DNA of 64,000 nucleotides from Thiomicrorhabdus arctica DSM 13458 (GTDB lineage Bacteria > Pseudomonadota > Gammaproteobacteria > Thiomicrospirales > Thiomicrospiraceae): positions 118,744 to 182,743 of the forward strand of contig NZ_KB905900.1 in assembly GCF_000381085.1 (NCBI RefSeq). Direction: 5' to 3'. Shown piece by piece: positions 8,595 to 17,423 of this stretch. Below the pieces are notes generated by a model. The model made no database searches, had not been told where the DNA came from, and worked only from the letters and a program-made list of their open reading frames with translations. A program made the translations under genes and the position numbers. The number at the start of each line of letters is the position of its first letter. Within the stretch, counting starts at the first letter, position 1.

Positions 8595-10022
8595 TCACCC
8601 CGCACAACAAGAAAGCTGAGAAACATCCTGTGAAAAAGTTTGCGCACAAAGCTTTAACCCTTCAACTTGGGTTAAATAAGGAAAAAGTGTATCCGCTAAA
8701 TCGGTAATGGTCATTTTCTGTGCAACTGCAATTGCCGCTGTTTGTATCATTTCGCCAGCAACATCAGCAACGATTTGCGCACCAATCAATTGTTCTGTAC
8801 TCTCATTCGCAACCAATTGGATAAACCCTGTCGTATTAAAGTTTGCTAACGCGCGAGGTACATGCTCTAAATCAAGCTTACGTGAAATAACAGGTATCCC
8901 TTGTTCTTGTGCCTGCTTAACGGTTAAACCGACAGTGGCCACCTGTGGATCTGTAAAGACGACCGTGGGTAAAGTTGTTAAATCTAAGACGGCATGACCT
9001 CCCACCATATTTTTTCCGGCACGGGTACCTGCTGCCGCTGCAACATACACAAATTGCGGTAATTGAGTACAATCGCCTGCGGCATAGACATTTTCCTGAC
9101 TCGTCTGGAGGTCATTTCCAACAATAATCCGTCCTTGATGATCAGTATCAACATTGGCTGCCTGTAAATTGAGTTGATGCGTATTGGCCTGTCTTCCTGT
9201 CGCCACTAAAATCTGCTCTGACTCCAATTCGTCACCCGTTGTCGTGGTGCATTTAAACTGGTTATTTATATAACAAACGGACTCAAGTTCGGAGTGCGTT
9301 AGCACTTTCATCCCTTCAGTTTGCAAAGTAGCCATTAATAACTCACCAATTGCAGAATCTTCGTTAGATAAAAGAGTCGTGCGAGCGATTAAAGTCACGA
9401 ATGAACCCAAACGTAGGAATGCTTGTGCAATTTCTAAAGCAACCACAGAAGCACCTATAACGATTAAACTTTTGGGAGTGGTTTCAGTGAACAATGCTTC
9501 CGTAGATGTCCAATAAGGTGTTTCATCCAGTCCATTAATAGGTGGAATATTCGCCCGAGACCCTGTGGCGATCAATATTTTATCCGGCGATAAACGTAAC
9601 GTACCCCCCTCATTGAGTTCAACATGCAATTCATTTGAATTGTGGAATTTTGCATACCCACGAATCAATTCAATCAGGGGGTTGTCCTCAAGAAGATTTT
9701 CATATTTGGCCACTCGCAGCTCATCAACTCGTTGGTGTATTTGTTTTGCCAGAGTAGAACGGTTCAAGTCAAAAGACTTAATCTGTATCGAAGGAAAAGC
9801 TGTTTGCTCTGTCTCATGAGCAATTTTTGCTGCTTGAATGAGTATTTTTGAAGGCACACACCCCACATTGACACAAGTGCCGCCGACCCTTTTATCCGCT
9901 TCAATAATTGAGACCTTTGCACCCAACTTAGTCGCTTGAATGGCTGCCGCAAAAGCAGCCGAACCCGCACCAATAATGGCCACATGAAGAGGTCTGTTTT
10001 GATCTGTAGAATCATCGTTCAT
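8595..10022 (-). CDS. merA: Mercuric reductase MerA (no NmerA domain)
   Basis: A 475-residue NADPH-dependent flavoprotein that reduces Hg(II) to Hg(0) in the cytoplasm. It shows the FAD motif IIGAGSAA near residue 17, the redox cysteines C50 and C55 in GGTCVNVGCVPSK, and the C-terminal vicinal pair C472-C473 (LSCCAG) that binds Hg(II) and separates MerA from other disulfide oxidoreductases. The N-terminal NmerA metallochaperone domain is absent; the separate MerP fills that place in many operons. The ATG is one base after the merP stop (TGATATG), so translation is probably coupled. Confidence 0.95.
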   Translation of the reverse strand: MNDDSTDQNRPLHVAIIGAGSAAFAAAIQATKLGAKVSIIEADKRVGGTCVNVGCVPSKILIQAAKIAHETEQTAFPSIQIKSFDLNRSTLAKQIHQRVDELRVAKYENLLEDNPLIELIRGYAKFHNSNELHVELNEGGTLRLSPDKILIATGSRANIPPINGLDETPYWTSTEALFTETTPKSLIVIGASVVALEIAQAFLRLGSFVTLIARTTLLSNEDSAIGELLMATLQTEGMKVLTHSELESVCYINNQFKCTTTTGDELESEQILVATGRQANTHQLNLQAANVDTDHQGRIIVGNDLQTSQENVYAAGDCTQLPQFVYVAAAAGTRAGKNMVGGHAVLDLTTLPTVVFTDPQVATVGLTVKQAQEQGIPVISRKLDLEHVPRALANFNTTGFIQLVANESTEQLIGAQIVADVAGEMIQTAAIAVAQKMTITDLADTLFPYLTQVEGLKLCAQTFSQDVSQLSCCAG

Positions 10023-10023
10023 A

Positions 10024-10305
10024 TCACTCTCCTATTTTCTTTAACGTTGAAGCATACCCTGCATTCTCAGTGGCAAACGTCAAATCATCTACTTCTACAA
10101 CCTGATCATCAAATGTCACTATGGCCGTTTTGTCTTTTAATGACGTTTTGACGGATTGAACGCCCTCCACTTTCAATAAAGATTTTTTTACCGTAATTGG
10201 ACAGGTTGCGCAATACATGCCAGGAACATCGAGTATGACCGTTTTTTCAGCCGCAAATGCATTAAAAGAAATGAATAAACTCAATATTAAAATTATTTTT
10301 TTCAT
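10024..10305 (-). CDS. merP: Periplasmic mercury-binding protein MerP
   Basis: A 93-residue HMA-fold protein with a cleavable signal peptide ending AFAA. The Hg(II)-binding motif is GMYCATC with C32 and C35. It takes Hg(II) in the periplasm and hands it to MerT. The start at 10305 is chosen because the signal peptide begins there; the longer open frame to 10467 overlaps merT and encodes no plausible extension. The gene is between merT and merA in the usual order. Confidence 0.94.
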   Translation of the reverse strand: MKKIILILSLFISFNAFAAEKTVILDVPGMYCATCPITVKKSLLKVEGVQSVKTSLKDKTAIVTFDDQVVEVDDLTFATENAGYASTLKKIGE

Positions 10306-10343
10306 GATGATTTCCTTATAGATAGTTAAAGAAGATTGATTGT

Positions 10344-10706
10344 TTAATATAGCCATGATTCTGGAAGCAGAGGAATCCACCAAGTAGTCGTGATTAGGAT
10401 GGTGGCTATCAATAAAGCAACCCAAAATAGTCGACGACGATTGACTTGAACTTTTGGAATCAAACATACATCATCCGCTTGGCAAGATTGCTGAGGTTTA
10501 TAAAGTCCCCACCCAACCCAGATGAATAACAGGATTGTGACAAGAATAAAGTAGGGCTTAAAGGGTTCAAAAATCGCAAGACCAGATATCCATGAACCAC
10601 TGACACCTAACAAGATTAAAACCAAAGGTCCTGCACAGCACAAACTTGCACCAATGGCTGTGGCGACGGCTCCAATCAATGGTAATCTCGAATTTTGAAT
10701 TGACAT
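10344..10706 (-). CDS. merT: Mercuric transport protein MerT
   Basis: A 120-residue inner membrane protein with three membrane helices that imports Hg(II) to MerA. The vicinal pair C23-C24 (SLCCAG) lies in the first helix and a second pair, C75 and C81, lies in the cytoplasmic loop, the standard MerT arrangement. It is the first structural gene after the mer promoter at 10747-10777. Confidence 0.95.
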   Translation of the reverse strand: MSIQNSRLPLIGAVATAIGASLCCAGPLVLILLGVSGSWISGLAIFEPFKPYFILVTILLFIWVGWGLYKPQQSCQADDVCLIPKVQVNRRRLFWVALLIATILITTTWWIPLLPESWLY

Positions 10707-10746
10707 GTAACACCTCTTTTAAATGAATTTATTTCTTTCATTTAAA

Positions 10747-10777
10747 AGCATACCTCCGTACCTAGGTACAGGAGCAA
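10747..10777 (-). promoter_or_regulatory. MerR-type promoter/operator of merTPA
   Basis: On the - strand, TTGCTC (-35, 10772-10777) and TATGCT (-10, 10747-10752) are separated by a 19-bp spacer (10753-10771). The spacer contains the dyad GTACCTAGGTAC. A 19-bp spacer with a GTAC dyad is the hallmark of MerR-activated promoters, in which MerR untwists the DNA. It lies between merR and merT, which here read in the same direction. Confidence 0.88.
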
Positions 10778-10855
10778 GAGGAACCACAATTAAACTTAGA
10801 AATAACTCATTAAGGAAGGTCAGCATGATCAGGTATACGTAAACGTTGAATATAA

Positions 10856-11266
10856 TTAATCTTTGTATAAATCAGCAATTAAGGGGCAAGAGATACTGGT
10901 CTCTTCTGAAAGAGTACAGCTTATTGTAAGCGCCTCTAAAAGGCATTCCAAACGAGAAAGTTCGGCTATTTTTGCTCGAACATCGAGTAGTTTACTTTGC
11001 GCAATACTCCTCGCTTCAGCACAGTGCGTTCCATCTTCCAAAGCTAATAAACCTGCAACTTCATCCAGACTAAACCCTAACCCTTGAGCAGATTTAATAA
11101 ACTTAACTCTCTTAACATCTGTTAAGTCATATTTTCGTATACCGCCATAAGGTTTAGCAGGTTCATTCAGTAGCTTTTTTCTTTGATAGAAACGAATTGT
11201 CTCTACGGACACACCAGATTGCTTTGCAAACGTGCCGATCGTTAGGTTTTTCAAATGATCATCCAT
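10856..11266 (-). CDS. merR: Mercury-responsive activator MerR
   Basis: A 136-residue MerR-family regulator: N-terminal winged helix ([22 protein letters not shown]), dimerisation helix, and the Hg(II)-binding cysteines C82 (GTHCAEA), C117 and C127 (ISCPLI), matching C82/C117/C126 of classical MerR. The start at 11266 (MDDHLKN) has AGGA upstream and puts the first ligand exactly at residue 82; an upstream ATG at 11302 is less likely. Unlike many transposon mer operons, merR is not divergent: it reads in the same direction upstream of merT. Confidence 0.94.
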   Translation of the reverse strand: MDDHLKNLTIGTFAKQSGVSVETIRFYQRKKLLNEPAKPYGGIRKYDLTDVKRVKFIKSAQGLGFSLDEVAGLLALEDGTHCAEARSIAQSKLLDVRAKIAELSRLECLLEALTISCTLSEETSISCPLIADLYKD

Positions 11267-11515
11267 AAGTACATTCCTATCAATAACCATCAAACAACGC
11301 AATGACAGCTATTCATCTATATTTTTTACTGTTTGATGACTGAATTTTCACCGAGTCCATTTAGCAAAAAGTAAAGTTTACCGTTCAAATGAAAAGTGCA
11401 AACCGATAATCTGGCAAGAAAAGGCGCAGTTACCATAAAAACAACCTACACAGGAATCACCAGCAAGACCGATTCATTCTTCTGCTTTATTTATTTGTGA
11501 CACCAGCACACAAAA

Positions 11516-11535
11516 CAGAACAGAACAGAACAGAA
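11516..11535. repeat. Pentanucleotide tandem repeat (CAGAA)4
   Basis: Four perfect copies of CAGAA, with a near-copy CAAAA following. It lies inside an unassigned 94-codon frame on the - strand; a pentamer array would shift frame on slippage. Confidence 0.8.
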
Positions 11536-11589
11536 CAAAAGCCAATACTTGCCGATGTTCAGAGTGTCCCATGAGATATTTACCGTCCC

Positions 11590-11604
11590 TGAGAATGATT
11601 CTCT
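11590..11604. promoter_or_regulatory. Fur-box-like dyad
   Basis: TGAGAAT-G-ATTCTCT matches the 7-1-7 inverted repeat recognised by Fur at 14 of 15 positions of TGAGAATnATTCTCA. No obvious iron gene starts beside it; the nearest intact gene downstream on the - strand is merR, about 320 bases away. Confidence 0.45.
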
Positions 11605-11985
11605 TTACTACCCATGCGGACATACGCGAGTCGATTACGGACACATCGCCATCATGTCTTGCTTGTTTCAAAAAGCACAACTCTTTTAACTCAGCGATGG
11701 TTGTCAAGCTGGTCGACAATTCGCTCGGTTGAATACAGAACGGTGGACATTTGCGCAAAATGTTGGCGCGACGTCCGGCATAGGTAATTCAGTCGGCACT
11801 TTGGTTAAAGCCAGCAGTTGATGCTTCATCCATGCTAACCCGCCCAACTCACGAAAATGAATGGATGCAGAACAAGTAAAGAGCCGTCGGATATTTTTGA
11901 GATTCTTCTTTCGGTATCTACTGCTTTCCCGTCCTGCTTCTCATGGCCATGTTGCTTATTCAGATCGCAAGCCTATTTGGCGATC

Positions 11986-14007
11986 TTATTTTGCGGATTC
12001 ACCTCCCAGTTTGTGGTCTGGGAGCACCTCGACTGCAACGGGACTCCGGGATATTGTCAGCAGACGTGCATTAATCGCAACAATCACGGTACTAGCAGCC
12101 ATCAACGCCGCGCCCAAAGCAGGGGAAAGCAGCACGCCCCAAGAGTAAAGAGCCCCAGCTGCCAGCGGGATAGCGAATGCGTTATAGCCAGTCGCCCAGA
12201 CGAGATTCTGGATCATTTTGGCATAGGTGGCCTTGGAAAGGTTGAGAAGCGCCACGACATCCAATGGATTGCTGCGTACCAGAATGACGTCAGCCGTTTC
12301 GACAGCGACATCCGAACCCGCCCCTATAGCGATGCCCAAATCCGCCTGTGCTAGCGCGGGAGCATCGTTCACCCCATCGCCAGTCATGGCCACCAATTTG
12401 CCTCGGGACTGGACTTCCTTGACCTTGGCCGCTTTGTCCTGCGGTAAGACTTCGGCAAAGAATTCGTCCAATCCAACCTGGTCCGACACCCATTGGGCAA
12501 CTTGTTTGTTGTCCCCGGTTAGCATAATGCACTTAATGCCCATTGCTTTGAGTGCGGCGATCGCTTGTTTCGACTCAGGCCGGATAATATCAGCCAGAGC
12601 AATAGCCCCTTTTAACTGCCCGTCAAACAGAACAAAGACGACAGTTTTACCTTGTGCTTTCAGTTCCTCCACACGTTTGTCATCCATGCCAATATCCTGT
12701 TCACGAAGAAAGCCCGGACTGACCACCTTAATCTCTTTGCCCTCAACCCAGGCCTCGGCACCTTTACCTGCAATGCCCCTAAAATTTTCAATGGGCAGTT
12801 TATTGTCGGAAGAGGCAGCAATAGCCTTGGCAATGGGGTGTTCGGAATTGGCTTCTACCGAGGCGGCATATTGATGCAGCGTATTTTCATCAATGTCCTG
12901 TGAGAACAGCAGTGTATCGGTAACGCCAAAGCGACCCTCGGTGAGGGTACCGGTCTTATCGAAAATAATCGCCTGTACTTTCCGGGCGCGCTCGAACGCG
13001 GGACGATTACGAATGAGCAATCCATTGCTCGCGGCCAGTGCCGTGGAGACAGCGATGACCAGCGGCACCGCCAGACCCAGAGCATGCGGACAGGCGATGA
13101 CCATGACGGTCACGGCGCGTTCGATGGCAAAAGAGAGATCCCGGCCCATAATACCCTGCCAGATAAAGAAGGTAATTGCACCGCCACTTAAGGCAATCAG
13201 GGTGAGCCACATCGCAGCCGTATTGGCCAGATCTTGTGTTTTTGATTTGCTTTCCTGGGCCTGTTTGACCAGGTCGATAACTTGGGACAGAAATGAATCC
13301 TTGCCGGTTCCTTTGACGGCTATGGTCAGTGACCCTTCGCCATTGATGGCGCCGCCGATGACCTTGTCGTTGGTTTTTTTGGTGACTGGGGTGGATTCTC
13401 CTGTGAGCATGGCTTCATTCACTGCGCTTTCGCCATTCACTATGACCCCATCTGCAGGAATCTTTTCGCCGGGTTTTATCAAAACCTGATCGTCTACCGC
13501 CAGTTCGCCTAGCGGCACATCCTTCACGCTGCCGTCCGGCATGAGTTTATGGGCATCGGAAGGCATTAGTTTCGCCAAGGCTTCCAGGGCTTTGGAAGCG
13601 CCCATCACCGATTTCATCTCGATCCAGTGCCCCAGCAACATCACATCGACTAGCGTCGCGAGTTCCCAAAAGAAAACTTTCCCGGTCAAACCGAACACCA
13701 CGGCACTGCTATAAATATATGCGGTAGTGATCGCGACCGAGACCAGCGTCATCATTCCGGGCTGCTTGGATGCAAGTTCTTGGAAGAGTCCTTTTAGAAA
13801 GGGCCAACCACCGTAGAAAAATACTGCTGTAGAAAGGCCAAACAGAACGTATAGGTCGCCGGAGAAACGGATGGTATCGCGTAAACCTACCAATTCTTGG
13901 AGCAATGGGGAGAGAATCAGAATAGGAATGGTTAGAACCAGCGCAATCCAGAACCGCTTCCGAAAATCCGCAGCCATGTGGGCATGGTGATTGGTATGGT
14001 GCTTCAT
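11986..14007 (-). CDS. copB: Copper-translocating P1B-type ATPase CopB (CPH motif)
   Basis: A 673-residue P-type ATPase. It has a short His-rich N terminus (MKHHTNHHAHM) and no HMA domain, the CPH ion motif (VIACPHALG, about residue 305), DKTGTLTEG (about 348) and [21 protein letters not shown] marks the CopB (P1B-3) group, which exports Cu(II)/Cu(I) or Ag. The start at 14007 is supported by GGAGAA eight bases upstream; the longer frame to 14064 is unlikely. Base composition is clearly richer in G+C than both flanks, with many GCC/CTG codons, so recent horizontal transfer is likely. It is functionally redundant with the CPC-type pump at 5471. Confidence 0.92.
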   Translation of the reverse strand: MKHHTNHHAHMAADFRKRFWIALVLTIPILILSPLLQELVGLRDTIRFSGDLYVLFGLSTAVFFYGGWPFLKGLFQELASKQPGMMTLVSVAITTAYIYSSAVVFGLTGKVFFWELATLVDVMLLGHWIEMKSVMGASKALEALAKLMPSDAHKLMPDGSVKDVPLGELAVDDQVLIKPGEKIPADGVIVNGESAVNEAMLTGESTPVTKKTNDKVIGGAINGEGSLTIAVKGTGKDSFLSQVIDLVKQAQESKSKTQDLANTAAMWLTLIALSGGAITFFIWQGIMGRDLSFAIERAVTVMVIACPHALGLAVPLVIAVSTALAASNGLLIRNRPAFERARKVQAIIFDKTGTLTEGRFGVTDTLLFSQDIDENTLHQYAASVEANSEHPIAKAIAASSDNKLPIENFRGIAGKGAEAWVEGKEIKVVSPGFLREQDIGMDDKRVEELKAQGKTVVFVLFDGQLKGAIALADIIRPESKQAIAALKAMGIKCIMLTGDNKQVAQWVSDQVGLDEFFAEVLPQDKAAKVKEVQSRGKLVAMTGDGVNDAPALAQADLGIAIGAGSDVAVETADVILVRSNPLDVVALLNLSKATYAKMIQNLVWATGYNAFAIPLAAGALYSWGVLLSPALGAALMAASTVIVAINARLLTISRSPVAVEVLPDHKLGGESAK

Positions 14008-14570
14008 AACAAGTGTTCTCCTTTTTTTAGTCCAGACCGAGAACGCGGTAAACCGTTTCAACAATCATTAGTACGGCGTCTGTACGAAGCTCTAAACTTG
14101 ATTGTAAATATAACGACTAAACTAAGTGACTACGCTTTAGCCTGTTGCCAGAAAATGAGCTTTGCACGGGAATGACTGAATTTACGACCTATGCTTGAGG
14201 AGCCCAGCTTTCATATTAACTTTAGAACTAGTATACGTAATTTAATGTAAAATAAACATCAGTCATGGCTTCGTTATAGAATAACCAGGCCTGGTTATTC
14301 CAAAGGGTAATATTCTTGATTTTAAGTCTCTAAACGAAACATTAACACTAAGCTAAAACCTTAAAAACCCGCCCCTTTAATATAGCAGTAACAACGAGAT
14401 CCTCTGCAACTGAAGTAATTGTGATTTTTATATCAATTTTAGTTTCTTTCGGAACGTTATTTCCTGTAGTGCTCAAGCAAAAGTGGCCACCTCTTTAGAA
14501 AAATTTAACCTGCTAACGACAGCTTTTAACATTGGTTAAAATGGAGAATGATACTCCAAGTTTTAATGAA
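14008..14570. other. Gap between the CopB-type ATPase and the ABC permease
   Basis: Upstream region of the - strand CopB-type ATPase and downstream region of the ABC permease. It contains the 22-bp palindrome at 14279-14300 and a short dyad TGGAGAATGATACTCCA at 14542-14558. I see no gene; a small + strand frame over the left end is a shadow. Confidence 0.5.
14279..14300. repeat. ACCAGGCCTGGT palindrome, copy 2 (22-bp perfect)
   Basis: A perfect 22-bp palindrome with arms GAATAACCAGG and CCTGGTTATTC, the longest copy in the window, lying in the intergenic gap upstream of the CopB-type ATPase. It carries no U-run. Confidence 0.85.
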
Positions 14571-15764
14571 TTACCGACCTGAAAACACAACCCCTGGCTC
14601 CATCTTTAATACAGGTCTCGTACTCACCATAGCCGCTGTTATGCTGACAATTAAAACCCCTACAATACCGAATATAGGTGTAAACCACATCATTCTAAAT
14701 GGGAAGTCGATTGTGGAAACAAACTCACCAATAATGGCACATAAACCAACCCCCATACCAGCACCCAAAAACGCACTTGCTCCAGCTTGTATAAAAACCA
14801 TTTTCAATAACATCGAATTTGAAGCCCCCATTGCTTTAAGCACCGCATATTGCTTAAGACTTTCATAGGTAAACATATAGAGCATTATGCCTGTAACACC
14901 GAATCCTACCGTCATTGCTAAAATAAGCATTGCCGCCATGTCTCCAACATCTTCGGAATTAATAAGAAACCATCGAACAGTATCTTCTTTAAAATCGGAG
15001 GATGTTCTTGCGCGTAACCTTGTTTGCTGTTCAATTCTCTTAGCCAGTACCGTGGCGGATACGCCTGTTTGGGCTGAAACCATGATAAATGTTAATCGTC
15101 TATGCTCAGAAGGTAATAAACGCTTAGCATTTGAGTAAGTCGTATAGAGTAATGGCCGAGGTGGAAATCGATGAATAGTCTGTGACACGCCTGCAATGAC
15201 GATTCGTTTGCCATTGACTAAGAGTTCATCATCAACCTTTAAAGGTCTTGTCGGGGCATCCAAATGTACACCATCAAAAGGCCATTTATCTTTTTGATAA
15301 ATAGGCGTTTGCAATTTTCCACTTGTACCGCCCGAGTCAACAATAACGCTATCCGGTCGATAGAGTATTTTTGATGACCCCCTTTTGTACAGAAAAGGTG
15401 CACCGGATAATGTGGCATCATCGACCCCTATCATCTGAAAGGTCTGAAAACGTCCGTTGGGGAAACGCGCAGTCAGGTCATTCAATGATAGAGGCGCGGC
15501 ACTGCTTACCCCTTTAACGCCTCGAACCCTTGCCAAGGCGGAAGATGGCATATTGATAGTCATTTCAGTCGAGTTGACCGCGGGATCCATAACCCAAACA
15601 TCTGCAGAATTATTTTCAGAAATAAGAGCAAAACCCTGTGTCATAAAACCGGCAAAATATGCAAGCGCAAAGGTAACCAAAAAGGCTGTAAAAGTAATAC
15701 CTAAGAGTAATCCAATATATTTTGCCCGGTCACCCATAAGCATTTGAAGTGCTATACGCAACAT
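14571..15764 (-). CDS. ABC transporter permease, FtsX/MacB/DevC type
   Basis: A 397-residue permease with one N-terminal membrane helix (about residues 17-40), a large periplasmic MacB_PCD-like domain and three C-terminal helices (FtsX fold). This layout belongs to type VII ABC systems such as MacB or DevC. It forms an operon with the fusion protein (3 bases upstream) and the ATPase. Because it contains no ATPase domain it resembles cyanobacterial DevC more than E. coli MacB. Substrate unknown: possibly a lipid, peptide or small molecule exported across the envelope. Confidence 0.86.
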   Translation of the reverse strand: MLRIALQMLMGDRAKYIGLLLGITFTAFLVTFALAYFAGFMTQGFALISENNSADVWVMDPAVNSTEMTINMPSSALARVRGVKGVSSAAPLSLNDLTARFPNGRFQTFQMIGVDDATLSGAPFLYKRGSSKILYRPDSVIVDSGGTSGKLQTPIYQKDKWPFDGVHLDAPTRPLKVDDELLVNGKRIVIAGVSQTIHRFPPRPLLYTTYSNAKRLLPSEHRRLTFIMVSAQTGVSATVLAKRIEQQTRLRARTSSDFKEDTVRWFLINSEDVGDMAAMLILAMTVGFGVTGIMLYMFTYESLKQYAVLKAMGASNSMLLKMVFIQAGASAFLGAGMGVGLCAIIGEFVSTIDFPFRMMWFTPIFGIVGVLIVSITAAMVSTRPVLKMEPGVVFSGR

Positions 15765-15767
15765 TGA

Positions 15768-16676
15768 TCAGTTCTCTTGGGTATTGTCATGTGCCTCTAT
15801 AAACACATCTAACTGTTGGCCCACATAGACGGGGAAATCAGGCTTTTCAAATGTATAAATCATTTGTAAAACACGCATATCGGTGCGCTCTGTACTCAGG
15901 TCTGTGAAAGCGGTTTTAGAACTTATATAGGGCTCGGTATAGTTATAATTAAGCGGGATTTTCAACTCAGGGTGCCCTCTTACAAAGGCGACTGCTTTTG
16001 CTTTAGGTTTTATTCGCCAAACATCATTTTCATTAATCTCAACGGGTAGGCGCATGGCATTACTTCCTAATAGAATTAAGGGTGAAGCAACCTGGCCATT
16101 ATCAATATACTCTCCTATTTGCATTTTACACCGCAAGACTTGACCATCAATTAATGAAGAAATAGTATGCATTTCTAACTCTTTTTTAAATGCCATGACT
16201 TCTGTTTTTGCCAACTCTAAATTCGCTGTAGCAAGGTTTAATTCATCAAGCTGAGAAAGATATTGCTTTTTACTCACCACTTGCGGAGCAGCTTCCTTAA
16301 GTTCCTTATAAATTTGAAATTGATGCATTACTTTTTTTAAAGCCGCATCAGCCACTTTTACTTTAACTTCAGCCACCGTAATTTTTGCTCGGACATCCCT
16401 GTCATCTATTGTAAATAAGGCATCCCCCACTTTAATTTTCTGTCCTACTTTAATATACAGTTTTGTCACAATCCCTTGAATGGCTGTCCCAATGGGTATA
16501 TTGGTACTTTCTAACTCGATAACACCTGCTCCATACGCATAGGATTCATAGGGTGGTTCTGTCTTTAAGATTGGCTGAGTTTGAAGCGGGGCTGATCGAT
16601 TGCTAAAATAAATAGAAAAAATACCGATAATTAAGCCGACAAGAGATATCAAAATTACCTTATAAAAGCTTTTCAT
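15768..16676 (-). CDS. HlyD-type membrane fusion protein
   Basis: A 302-residue periplasmic adaptor with an N-terminal membrane anchor (about residues 7-26). It has a split lipoyl/barrel-sandwich domain (GTAIQGIVTKLYIKVGQKIKVGDALFTIDDRD ... ISSLIDGQVLRCKMQIGEYI) flanking an alpha-helical hairpin. It would connect the inner-membrane ABC pump to an outer-membrane exit channel, which is not encoded here. Its start overlaps the end of the ATPase gene by 17 bases, showing translational coupling. Confidence 0.86.
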   Translation of the reverse strand: MKSFYKVILISLVGLIIGIFSIYFSNRSAPLQTQPILKTEPPYESYAYGAGVIELESTNIPIGTAIQGIVTKLYIKVGQKIKVGDALFTIDDRDVRAKITVAEVKVKVADAALKKVMHQFQIYKELKEAAPQVVSKKQYLSQLDELNLATANLELAKTEVMAFKKELEMHTISSLIDGQVLRCKMQIGEYIDNGQVASPLILLGSNAMRLPVEINENDVWRIKPKAKAVAFVRGHPELKIPLNYNYTEPYISSKTAFTDLSTERTDMRVLQMIYTFEKPDFPVYVGQQLDVFIEAHDNTQEN

Positions 16677-17394
16677 CAGGCGTCCTTACATTAGTTTCAA
16701 TTTTTACAATTCTTCCATCGTCCATATAGGCCATACGGTCCGCAAAATTAAAAATTCGATTATCATGCGTCACAACAATCAAGGTTTTACCCTCTTTTTT
16801 TACAAAACTACGAAGAAGTTCCAAGATCAGCTGTCCAGATTCGTGGTCAAGACTACTTGTTGGTTCGTCACATATTATCAATTTTGGGCTGTGTATCAGC
16901 GCGCGAGCAATCGCTACACGCTGCTGCTCGCCACCACTGAGCTCACCTGGCATGGCCTGAGAACGCGAAGTTAATCCCACAAGATCAAGTATTGTTTGCG
17001 CTCGTTTCATCGCTACTGCACGATTTACACCTTGAATTAATAATGGGATAGCGATGTTTTCTACGGCCGTTAATGCGGGTAATAAATTAAAAGCTTGAAA
17101 AACAAATCCAATAGAATGCCCCCTAAAATAGGTTTTTTCCTGGGAATTTAATGTACTTAAGTCTTCGCCTAAAACACGACAAAACCCTTCATTATCCGCT
17201 TCAAGCAATGCACTGATAATAGAAATAAAGGTTGTTTTACCGCAACCTGAAGGACCCACTAGCATGACCAATTCACCTTGGTAAACATCAAGATCAATAC
17301 CCCGCAAAGCAAACACTTTTGATTCACCGCTACCATATGTTTTTTTGATATGCCGACACTTAACGACTATGTTCTTATCTTCATCCAAAATCAT
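16660..17394 (-). CDS. ABC transporter ATPase, MacB/DevA/LolD type
   Basis: A 244-residue ATP-binding subunit of the LolD/MacB family. It shows Walker A GPSGCGKT (about residue 48), Q-loop FVFQAFNLLPALTAVENI, signature LSGGEQQRVAIARAL, Walker B LIICDEPTSSLD and H-loop VVTHD. It energises the FtsX-like permease downstream. It is the first gene of the operon; a 6-1-6 inverted repeat lies 17 bases upstream of the ATG. Confidence 0.9.
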   Translation of the reverse strand: MILDEDKNIVVKCRHIKKTYGSGESKVFALRGIDLDVYQGELVMLVGPSGCGKTTFISIISALLEADNEGFCRVLGEDLSTLNSQEKTYFRGHSIGFVFQAFNLLPALTAVENIAIPLLIQGVNRAVAMKRAQTILDLVGLTSRSQAMPGELSGGEQQRVAIARALIHSPKLIICDEPTSSLDHESGQLILELLRSFVKKEGKTLIVVTHDNRIFNFADRMAYMDDGRIVKIETNVRTPDEKLL

Positions 17395-17410
17395 AATGTT
17401 TATACAAGGT

Positions 17411-17423
17411 ACTCTCCGAGAGT
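17411..17423. promoter_or_regulatory. Inverted repeat upstream of the ABC exporter operon
   Basis: ACTCTC-C-GAGAGT is a perfect 6-1-6 dyad 17 bases before the ATPase start codon. It could be an operator or a 5' leader hairpin; no regulator gene is adjacent. Confidence 0.35.

Larger units (their letters stand above)
11267..11985. other. Gap between merR and the CopB-type ATPase
   Basis: About 720 bases without a gene I can assign. A 94-codon frame on the - strand (11474-11758) contains a four-copy CAGAA pentamer and ends in a hydrophobic stretch; I do not recognise it. Another - strand frame (about 11720-11930) reads like part of a protein (YRKKNLKNIRRL ... FRELGGLAWMKHQ) but has no start I can support. 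The stretch also holds a Fur-box-like dyad at 11590-11604. It looks like decayed coding DNA at an island junction. Confidence 0.5.

Noticed and set aside
11857-12354. 165-codon + strand frame overlapping the CopB-type ATPase gene
   Set aside because: A shadow of the GC-rich ATPase gene in another frame; residue pattern is not protein-like.
12227-13489. Long + strand frames antisense to the CopB-type ATPase
   Set aside because: High-GC antisense frames with Ser/Ala/Pro-rich, non-conserved content; the - strand ATPase explains the region.
14069-14084. Repeated GTAC motifs upstream of the CopB-type ATPase, considered as a MerR-type (CueR) operator
   Set aside because: No 19-20 bp spacer between recognisable -35 and -10 elements.
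14542-14558. Fur-like dyad TGGAGAATGATACTCCA
   Set aside because: Only a short imperfect dyad, 13 bases from a 3' end, and not near any start codon.
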